This document shows positions 55,730 through 64,000 of a stretch of 64,000 nt of DNA, piece by piece. The DNA is from Chlorophyllum brunneum (Eukaryota; Basidiomycota; Agaricomycetes; Agaricales; Agaricaceae), in assembly GCA_963576785.1 (NCBI GenBank), contig OY756149.1:1798001-1862000 (forward strand). Direction: 5' to 3'. Each line of letters opens with the position of its first letter. Position 1 is the stretch's first letter. The notes under the pieces were generated by a model. The model did not search any database and was not told the DNA's origin. It worked only from the letters and a program-made list of their open reading frames with translations. The translations under genes were made by a program, and so were the position numbers.

Positions 55730-58729
55730 CTATGCGTTTCGCCGTGGGGTCACCCTCTTCTCTATGGTTCGCAGGATAACATATAATCCCACCGAAGCAA
55801 GGAATCCTACTATCACACCTATATCCCCACTGCCCGCCTTCGCGATAGGGCCTTCGTAGAACACCTGAGACATACACGGAATGATAATGCCGAACGCCCC
55901 AAGAAACGAGAACAACGCTGCCAGTCCCAAGGGTAATTTTGAGGGCGTATCCCAATACTCCGTAAGATACGCAAGGAAAGAGTTCTTCCGGAAGATGAAA
56001 TGTTCTGCAAGGACCACTCCTGCGAATGCGGTTGACCAGTAGCCAATGACACCTATAACCTTCCTCAGTATAACGCTGAGTCAACCTGGAGAGGACATAC
56101 TGAGGACATTAACGAGGGTTGCATAGAAACGAGTTGCACCGATGATCGCGATAGGGATTAAACTAGGAAGAATCAAGACCCATTGAGTATGTATAGCTGT
56201 ATGATAACCATACACCTACATTGCCTCGGAGATGATCACGTATATATACCTCGGAATCTTTGCAAAGAAAGGTGCAACAGCCATAAAGCTCATACCTGTC
56301 ATAAAGATGCCAACGAGTTCAATCTCGATGAAAATGGCAAAACGTACTGAAGGTATACATAGTTGGCGCACAGGCAGCTGGCACACTTAACGCCATTAAC
56401 ACCAACAAAAATTTTCCGAAGCCCCCAACAGGAGCAAGTATAGCAGCGGCAAGTCCGCCTATGTCATTACCATTGTCGAATCCCGCAGCATATGATGGGA
56501 CGCCAACGGCGGCAATTGCAAAAGCCGCGCCTATCATATGCATGGATATCTACACACAAATTTAGCCACCCGCAGCAACGCCTGATGAGAATGTCAGATA
56601 TACGTACACTGGCACAGAAGAATCCAAGGTAAGTGTAGATAAAAATTCGGAATCTGAGAAAGGATCAATTTCGGTCCTTTCGGCGTAGTCAATGAAAATA
56701 AAGTACGGACGTGGAAGCCTTTTGATCATGGTAGACTCCATAGTCCGGTGTCATTGTACACCAGCTTATTACACTCGACGCAATGAAACATGCGCAAGAT
56801 ATCACAGCAGAGGGTGTTGGAGTGGGAAACGCAGGCATCGTTGCGGGGTTGAGGTGCTTTCCCCCGACGCCAAGCATGATGATAAAAGTCACAGCGTTTG
56901 GGAACCACGTCAAGGTCTCATACCTGTTTGACCGTGTCAGACGAACCCAATAATAAGTCCAGTAAATAGGTGTACCAGTGAACAACTCTGTATCCACAGA
57001 ATGTGACCTACAACGTATTTAATTACAAAAACTCGGGAATGATTGATAAAACACTTACCACCATGGATATTACGCCAATGATCACGATTCCTAGCGTGGC
57101 ATTCAGTTTGTCGGGAGATACAGCAGCTAGGGTTTGTCCCCCAACAATACAGTTGAGAATGAGGAACCCTTGCATAGAAAAGACATTTAAGAGACTTGGG
57201 AGGGCGGCAGCAGGATACCTTCAAAAACACCGATAGCCCAACAGAAGTACGGCCGAACGGTGTGAAAATAAATCAATAGATCTGGATGAAATGACACTTG
57301 AGTGACTTACCCCCACGAAAACCGACACTGCACCATCCCTCTAGTACCGAGCTTAGGGCCAAATACCGCGCTATCCCAGGCCACCGCGGAGAAGCAGTAT
57401 CGTCATTGTCATTGACAAGATGAACCGATATGGAGACACGGTTGTAACAGTAGAAATTCCGGTTGCCCAAGATACACATCCGAGCGAGGAATAGAGTAGT
57501 CGATGGTTCCACGACAAAACGTGGGTGATAATATGGGTATCACGCGCACAACCGCAGAGATGCAAGACGAAAAAGTTCAAGTGTGGAAGTGAAGGTGGGT
57601 CAACAGATCAAGGTATTAATCCATCAGAGGTAAACGTCACCCAAGGATCCATAGAATATCCATGAGGACGATTAAACGCGTGGGAGTAGTGTGCACAGTT
57701 CAAAGCCAGAGAAGGTGCAGAAGAAGGAATAACAGAGGAAAAACAAATCGCGAGGTCAACTTTATTCCGGAGAGTCAATGCAGCACCACGCACAAGTATG
57801 CTGGAATAGCACAACATCTAAAAATAGTCCGCATTGAAATAGTCAGCACTTCGTGAGATAAAACAGCTGAAATTTGTGCCACTCCTGGGGAGGGCGAATT
57901 TGGGGCAGTTCCCGCTTAAGGTCCGGGGTGCCAATCAAACAGAATAGAAGAGAGAGAAACAGAGGACTAGCGGTCGTTGACAGCTATTGGGCCCATAATC
58001 TAATTGTCCTCCTCAGGAGCAGGCCGGAGATATCGCCAAGGAGCAAGAAAGATAGCCGAAACAGTGAGAACTGATTTAAGAAAACTTACATAATGTCCAC
58101 AACAGTAACGATAATCCCTGTTTGCTTGAGTCCCATTCCGAAGAATGCGGGTGCAGCTGAGCCTGTGCTAAATGCCAGGATATTGAAGTTTGCAGAGAAC
58201 CAAACGAAGAACATCTGATACAGTCGTAAATCTGTACGCTCAGACGGGTGTGTCGGCGAGATCCTGCCGAAATTCAAAAAAAGGTATAGTATCAGTTGAG
58301 ATTCTTCTCTTCCTCGGCACCACTTAGATCACTTGTGCCAATGCTAATCCCTCTTAGGGCGGCATTTCTGCGCTGGGGATTAGACGAACAAGCGAGTGAA
58401 GGACGCTGAGTTAAACTCCTTGCATTCTCGCCGCCTGATCTGCGGATGGTCCTATCCCGGGGCACCCTGGGCCCCGAATCCTCGCCCGAACAGATGAAGG
58501 TGCGGTTGAACTGATGTAGGAATCAATTCGCGCACTGAAGCGCACTCACCCGTGAGTTTCGATACCCCATTTCAGCAAGAACTCAGAGACTCTTTGCCAT
58601 CCAACAGCTTTCTTTAGAACGATCTCATTAGTCCTAAGTAGTTCTTGTTAGCGGTGCTATATTCAAACGAATGTTATATTACCTTTGATTCTTTTCATCA
58701 AGATCATGAAGATGGGTGTCTGACTTCAT
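55730..58729 (-). CDS. Purine-cytosine permease (NCS1 family, FCY2-like)
   Basis: Thirteen exons: 58729-58683, 58633-58550, 58263-58090, 57817-57794, 57370-57311, 57218-57059, 57007-56976, 56923-56711, 56653-56608, 56549-56348, 56295-56220, 56162-56101 and 56052-55730, giving 500 residues, near the usual ~500-530 for FCY2. Hallmarks: LLKWGIETHG near residue 35, RTDLRLYQMFFVWFSANFN, FGPKLGTRGMVQCRFSWG, FLILNCIVGGQ, GYRVVHWYE, SDYG-type PDYGVY, GGFGKFLLVLMALS, IPRYIYVI, and IGYWST...EHFIFRK. A twelve-helix plasma-membrane importer of adenine, guanine, hypoxanthine and cytosine by proton symport in characterised relatives. Exon 4 is only 24 bp between two long introns. Start chosen as the first Met giving a normal hydrophilic N-terminus; substrate range is inferred. 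Confidence 0.88.
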
Positions 58730-59282
58730 CTCAAGCACTATGCCGAGGAGACTCTCAGAGAAGGTTAGAAGGGAGGGGAGGGGAAGGTGGGAAGAGAGAC
58801 CACAGTGCTCGTTAGAATCCCAGGTGGACAATCGGACAAAAAGAAGCCCGGCTTATGCTTCCAATCCGGCTCCCATCCCACGGGCCAGGCACGGAATCAG
58901 AAAGTGCACATGTAACCCAAGTGGGAGATCATCCAGTAAATAATATGTCTTTTTGGGGAGTTGCAATATTGGAGAGCTGCAGTTTAGGTAGTATGTTGGC
59001 CACGGCGATAAGCGGATTCACTATTTGGACGGCACTGGTGCGGTCGGCAGCTCCACGCGAGAGGTGAGTAAGATGGAGGAATGGGATTATGACGAGTTAA
59101 ATATAGCACTATACATTCTGGCAGAAAAAGCACTGAGGGAAAGCAAGTAATAAGTTACTAATATGAAAATGGAATGCATGATAGAAATACAGATGACGAT
59201 GCACAAAGAATCCAGACCCTCCTCGCTCTCCACACTGTGCGAACAACCCTTCCCCTCCACCGTGAGGCCCAAGCCACAAACA
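58730..59282. other. Intergenic between permease and unknown gene
   Basis: Divergent upstream region of the permease and 3' flank of the next minus-strand gene. A purine-rich stretch (58765-58800, ggaggggaggggaaggtggg) lies 5' of the permease. No ORF with recognisable features. Confidence 0.45.
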
Positions 59283-59911
59283 CTATTGACAGGTGTCCGT
59301 AACCCGTCTCGATTGGGGTACCCGCGGTACGGAAAGTTGATGGTACGTCTTGAATACATACAACTGTGTTCCAGAGTACCATCTCGTTAACATCAACACA
59401 TCCAAGTCATCGCTTCCCAGCTCCAACACTTCATCTTTGCCTTTGCGTGTGAGGGGAGCGAACCGCGTGGTAATAACCCCTCGTTTGTTGCGTCATTGTA
59501 AACCGAGGATCAGTAAGCTTGCGCATACGATCCATGACTGGTTTCGCGAGGAATACAGTCTCGTTCTCTTGTTCATAACGCGTCAGACTGTCATCAATGG
59601 ACTCGAGTATGCATATATCAGATGGATGAAGTGATCTCGCTTCCGAGAAGCGGAAGATCGTGATAAATTCGTGTTTGAAAATTTTAACATCCACTGTTGT
59701 GAGTGCCGACGCAGGTGTGGCATAAGACACTATAACACGCAGTACAAGTGAATATATGCAGTTGATCGTGTGGCTTTCCCAACAAACCTTGGACGAGGGC
59801 CACGACTCCACCGATGTTGGCAAAGGCGAAGTAGCCAGCATCGACATGGGCAGGAACGCAAGGAGATGCGAAGGGCTCACAAACGGGGCTGGTGAGGTGA
59901 GAAACCGACAT
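59283..59911 (-). CDS. Unrecognised 161-residue protein
   Basis: Exons 59911-59788, 59693-59529 and 59479-59283 sum to 486 nt and keep one frame through introns of 94 and 49 bp (donors GTTTGT and GTATGC). The first exon encodes a Ser/Pro/Ala-rich start with a short apolar stretch (YFAFANIGGVVALVQ). Exons 2-3 encode a charged region (VKIFKHEFITIFRF, ESIDDSLTRYEQENE, then RFAPLTRKGKDEVLELG and DDLDVLMLTRWY). No known motif was recognised. A TATA-like element lies about 50 bp upstream. The last exon could continue differently because a second GT/AG pair exists near 59390-59370. Gene model is moderately supported by frame only. Confidence 0.4.
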
Positions 59912-59957
59912 TGGTGGAGAGAAAAGAGAGAATGTCTGAAGAAGACTGGGAGAGGGG

Positions 59958-59966
59958 TCTTTATAT
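59958..59966 (-). promoter_or_regulatory. TATA-like element upstream of the unknown gene
   Basis: Minus-strand GCATATAAAG about 50 bp before the ATG at 59911; a plausible core promoter with a short leader. Confidence 0.4.
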
Positions 59967-61300
59967 GCGACCCATGCTCGGAACACGAGGGAGATCGAGA
60001 ACTGAGATCGACTAAAATCCTTCCCAGCTAACAGCCGACCACGTGAGCAAACCCGGAACCCAAGTGTCCAGCGGAGCAACCAAAAACACGGAGCTTCCTA
60101 TTCTCACCGATTCCATGTTCGCCACCACCCGACAAAAGCTGTCGAGCAGCCGCCTATCGCTTCAGCTCCTCAGTAGCAGCTTGAGCTCGCTTCTCTTGCC
60201 TTACCGCCGGTCGGCTCTCTTTGTCAGCACCACCTGTATACCCGTTGGATCACATTTGTCGCAAGACTATCACCACTCAATGTACCCTCCTGTGCAATTG
60301 AATCCGTGTCACGCGGGCTCATACAGGAATAACATGTCCCAAGTCGCCGTCTTTGCCCGAAATGAGCATAACGCAAGACCCCCTGAACAGCCTAAGAAAA
60401 TGCCGAGCAAGAGACATGCCTTTAGCAAACCTAGGCTTAGCGGTTTCTTCCTTTTCACGACATGCCGAGCATACAAAGTTATCCAGGTACAAAAGTGCCC
60501 ATTTAGCTCCCAAATCCTGTCACTCGTGACGAAGTGTTTGAGCAGCACGAAGCAGCTGTCCATATTATGACGACCCTAAGTCGAGGTGGGCATATTCATG
60601 AATGACGTCGACATTCGCTTCGGTGACCATTTGGTCACTCCACGACTACCCAATCACTAACTTCCAGCAGCAACAGAATCACGAGCCTTTCGACGAAGTT
60701 TTCGTTTCTTGGCCATATTATCATCTGGGTTTACCTGCAATCTGGCATAAGCATTTCAAAACTCGAACTAGCCGAGGCTCTTGATACCCACCTGAGGTAA
60801 ATTTTACGGGTTCCTTGAATATGCCAAGGTATAGGGATATGGACAAAAATAAACCTCGAGCTATATGTGTTCAAGTTGAACCGACAATCGGTCTCCGCGT
60901 GATCTCCGCAAACGAGAAAGTCATTTCCAATCGGCGTCCTACCCCCCTCTCGGAACATTCCTCACCACATAAGTGCTACCCCACGTAGTGTAGAAGTATG
61001 TTAGCGTAGCGAGAGTATATATAAGTCTAGAGCACAGCGTCTTCCTTCCTTCCTTTTGTACATACCAACTCAGGGCGCCTTGCGGAATTCGTCATGCTGT
61101 TATGACGCCCTCACTCTTCACTGCCTTCGGGTGATGGAACAAACGCCCGAGGACATGACAGTTGGATTGAATGAAACTCTGTCTGTGCCAGGACTGCTCA
61201 ATGAAACTAGCCATCCCTTACCACCGTTCTTCGCTCGGCTCTCCTCTTGAATGGCGTATCAGGGTCAGCATCGATTCAAGTTCGCCTATAGGGTTGTCGC
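59967..61300. other. Region without a supported gene
   Basis: Holds a 175-codon plus-strand frame (60043-60570), Ser/Leu-rich without motifs, and overlapping minus-strand frames at 60309-60563; none has a recognisable domain or clear promoter. At 61134-61250 a 38-codon frame (MEQTPEDMTV...) lies downstream of a TATA-like site at 61016 and a CTTCC repeat; it may be a small gene or chance. Confidence 0.35.
61016..61024 (+). promoter_or_regulatory. TATA-like element with downstream pyrimidine run
   Basis: tatatataa followed ~25 bp later by cttccttccttcctttt, an arrangement common at fungal promoters. No convincing gene was found downstream. Confidence 0.3.
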
Positions 61301-63897
61301 TTAGAAATAGCTGAACGAAACAGACCGAAATAACCTACTCTCAAGGCTGTGAAGGAGTCTCCCATCCCTGTATGCTCCTACGTCAGTGACTAGTTCCCTG
61401 AGGACATCCAAACGGGATAGCATCTCGTTTCCAAATATATCGTGTGGTTCGCCGACGCTGCTCAGTTTCCCTTGTTTAATAGCGCTCTCGTCATTGAGAG
61501 CGGCGCAACTGGTAGAAACCGGAGACGCTAGGGCTCCCCTTCGGCCCGCATCATCTGTTGCCATGCTGGACTCCTCTGCAGCGAAGATGATATTCTTGTA
61601 TCGTTCAGAGTAGCGGTCTGCGAGAACTATATTTGGCGGAAATACGTTAATTACCGGCGTGCAGGATGACGAGAATTGACAAACGAGATATGAGAATAGT
61701 CATTGCGCCAGCGCCACACAGAGCCCAGGCTACGAAAAATGAACGACCAGCGGGTGTTTGAGGAACAGGGTCACCTGGTATAACGATCAGTATGTGTCGA
61801 AGGTTTAAAGCTGCACAGCTCGTACCATAGCCTACGGTGCTGAAGGTAATGAAACCTACGGAAAGATTTAGACAAGCTCTAACGAGATATCTCGAAACGC
61901 ACAGAAATACAAAGCTAAACCGTAGGACCATCCTTCTGTGACAGTGAAAATGGCCGATCCAACCTGAAGGAAAAAATAGTTCTGACTGAGTTTACGTCCC
62001 TAAAAATCACAATTGGCGACTTACCAGCCAGAAGGTGAAGAATAATACCAATGCAGCAATGATCCTGATCGCCCACAGTCTTCTTTTCTCCCGTTCCAAC
62101 TCAATCATCGTCAGACCACCACGGAGATCATCGTTGCCACTGTCGTTGTGATCACTTGGTTGTCTTTCACTCTCATCTACCATCCTTGATGGATGTTGAC
62201 CCACACTAACTACATAAGCGAAGCTTCCAAGGAGCGAAATCATCTTCCCCATGCGGTGATGAGTAGGCGATACCGGTACTGGTCCTCCATCAAGATCGTA
62301 AGCCAGGTGATCATGATGATCGAAGTGATCCGGGTGTTCAGGTAAAAGTTCCTTAAGCGGCGCGCCAGCTTCCATGGCTGCAGCCTGCAACTGGGCTTCG
62401 CTCAAGGCGCGTAAATTTAGCCTCTTGCGTCCCATATCAGCCCTTGGCCTGAGACCTATCGTCGGATCGTCATCTTGAAGCCTTGTGGGCATGTATCCCT
62501 TTATAGCGTCAGTCCATCGTCCCGAAATCCGCTTCCATCTCCCGTTCCCTCGTTCCATTTCCCTGGGCCAGTGGGAGTCTTCGCCGTCATCCACCGAAAT
62601 CCAAACAGGTAAGCGAGCATTTTCAAGCCTCCATTTCACGGCACCGAGCCACCTGGACATTACCCGAGCCCTCCTTGCTCGACGGATTCGAGCATACAGG
62701 CTAAGTTGAATAGCCTCTAAGAGCGCCTCCCGAATGAGCCCAATTGCAACTGCAAGAATTAAGATTCCGACTACGGTATAAATGGATGAGAATGCACGCG
62801 CTCCCGGAGTTGTAGGGTCGATATCACCGAACCCTAGACTACGGCATCAGACGTCTTGTAGCCTATTACGGATATGAGATACACTTGCCAACTGTTTCGA
62901 TGCACACGACAGTAAAGTACAAAGCATTGATGAAGGTGAGGGACAACAGAGGCATGTGGACTGCAGCACCGAAGGCTACATAGCACAATAATACAATGAT
63001 CACGATTGTGAGGGACCGCTGCTTCACTGTCAAGCCGCTCGCTAGAGTCCAAGTCAACAGGAGGGAAAGTCACAAGCAAAACGAAGCGTAAATTCACTTA
63101 CTATCTCTTTCGGCTTCGGAGGTTGACCAATAATCCAGGATGAGGGTGATATTAGTCGTCAAAGAAGCAATGGTGGAACATAAAGTCATCCAAAACGCTT
63201 GACCGAGAGAAAAGCCATCGTCCTCTTGAGTCTTGATAATAAACAAGATAATGACAATTATGTCCAGAATATCTGATGGGACTGTTACAGAAAGTGGGTA
63301 CGCAAAATGAGGTAGAAGCCCACCGTGAATTGTGAGCGCAATAATGCATATGGCGGTCATTTTCCTGACCATTTTCTCGAAAAGGCGGATAAGGAGGCAC
63401 ACGTTCGTTATTGCAGCACAACCCATGCTAAATCCAAGCATGACTTTAATATATAAAGGGTCCCGCTGGAATCCGATAACCTCGTGTTGAGCATTGGTTT
63501 GGATATACCAATGATCCGTGAGTCCTGGTATTGCTAATAGAATGGAGAATGGTACGAAGATGCTTGAAATCAGGGGAAGGGATCTGAAGCTGTTTGAGTG
63601 AGAGTCGGGTGTAGGGGTCTCGTTGGATGAGTTTGGGTCAGTTGGTAGGTTGTTTCTGCGTTCAGTCATGTCGGGAGGAGCCGTGGAAGCGCGATTGGAT
63701 TCGTAGAGAGGACTGGACGGAAGGATATAGGCATTCAGCGGTCCTTGGTATGTAGTAGGCCTGCCCTTGAGCCTGTCGCGCTCGGAGGACGTCCCTTCTC
63801 CACCTGTAGGCGTCTTCTCGGGATCCGTGGAACCGCCCTCAGCATCGCTGCGTGAAAATAGCTGGTGGAATGGTTGGAACAACGTAGCCAAGAACAT
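61301..63897 (-). CDS. TOK1: TOK1-type outward-rectifier potassium channel (two-pore domain, eight-helix)
   Basis: Exons 63897-63102, 63041-62889, 62833-62025, 61963-61903, 61855-61826, 61774-61685 and 61626-61301 give 754 residues (yeast Tok1 is 691). A hydrophilic ~100-residue N-terminus precedes the helices SLPLISSIFVPFSILLAIPG, YIKVMLGFSMGCAAITNVCL, AICIIALTIHGGLLPHF, a long glutamate-containing stretch, and TIVIIVLLCYVAFGAAVHM. Pore 1 has selectivity filter TVGFGD (ETVGFGDIDPTTPGARAF). A ~180-residue cytoplasmic loop with a His/Asp cluster follows, then WSYGLALYFCFITFSTVGYGD as pore 2 and a last helix FFVAWALCGAGAMTILIS. The channel lets K+ leave the cell on depolarisation. An in-frame TGA just upstream fixes the start. 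Intron 2 uses a GC donor. Pore 2 spans three small exons. Confidence 0.9.
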
Positions 63898-64000
63898 ATC
63901 TCAAGCACTTTCAACACAGGGGTCCATGCAAGATGTCCATGTAAGACGAACGAGGCCACAAGCTAGAGAGGTGTTGGTGGCCGGATGGAAGAAGGGGGCT
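63898..64000. other. 5' flank of the channel gene
   Basis: About 100 bp; no further gene visible before the window ends. Confidence 0.5.

Noticed and set aside
60319..60563. Minus-strand CSACREKEE...KPRFAKGMSL segment as a helitron helicase or zinc protein fragment
   Set aside because: Only a loose resemblance over ~25 residues; no helicase or Rep motifs nearby.
60043..60570. 175-codon plus-strand frame as a gene
   Set aside because: Low-complexity Ser/Leu-rich translation, no motif, no intron structure as in neighbouring genes, and a competing minus-strand frame; support too weak.

Overview
The window looks like a gene-poor, transposon-packed stretch of a filamentous basidiomycete, probably an Agaricomycete. 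The host genes have many 45-60 bp introns. They encode a DUF6534-type seven-helix membrane protein (a family largely restricted to mushrooms), a fungal purine-cytosine permease and a TOK1-type potassium channel. No bacterial features, CRISPR arrays or rRNA genes were seen. Species is not identifiable from sequence reading alone.

Layout. Position 1-866 is the 3' part of a DUF6534 gene (+). From about 1085 to 47714 almost every base belongs to nested retroelements. Target-site duplications (TSDs) give the nesting. Copia-1a (1829-9177, TSD caaaa) sits in a 5'-truncated LINE (1085-9470, minus). Copia-2b (9470-13107, minus) carries in its LTR a full LINE-A (13108-41397, plus, TSD tgtcagtaat). LINE-A contains Copia-1b (14923-35079, minus, TSD ctcca), a minus-strand LINE fragment of the same family (36140-36875) and a solo LTR (38054-38625, TSD cagtg). 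Copia-1b in turn holds two chromodomain Gypsy elements (17508-23995, TSD attag; 27470-33797, TSD atatc). Downstream are the rest of the Copia-2b LTR, a LINE RNase H fragment, Copia-2a (42252-47297, plus) and pieces of an older LTR split by an inversion. A decayed Tc1/mariner element (49514-50795) closes the repeat block.

The genic right side holds a biotin carboxylase/biotin-carrier protein gene (51096-53449, +, 7 exons), a second DUF6534 gene (about 54319-55601, +), a 13-exon purine-cytosine permease (58729-55730, -), an unrecognised 3-exon gene (59911-59283, -) and a 7-exon TOK1 outward-rectifier K+ channel (63897-61301, -). The exon structures were built by hand from splice signals, reading frame and family similarity. 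Summed exon lengths are multiples of three for the carboxylase (679 aa), permease (500 aa), channel (754 aa) and unknown gene (161 aa).

Most notable observations: (i) both Gypsy elements keep a third ORF after pol that is conserved but unlike any family I recognise; (ii) their primer-binding site is complementary to the predicted 5' end of their own transcript (Tf1-like self-priming), whereas both Copia families have a PBS matching a tRNA-iMet anticodon half; (iii) Copia-1a and Copia-1b are nearly identical over about 3.9 kb but clearly diverged on both sides, indicating conversion or recombination; (iv) TSDs show an inversion between two Copia-2 copies; (v) the repeat block lies between two copies of the same host gene.
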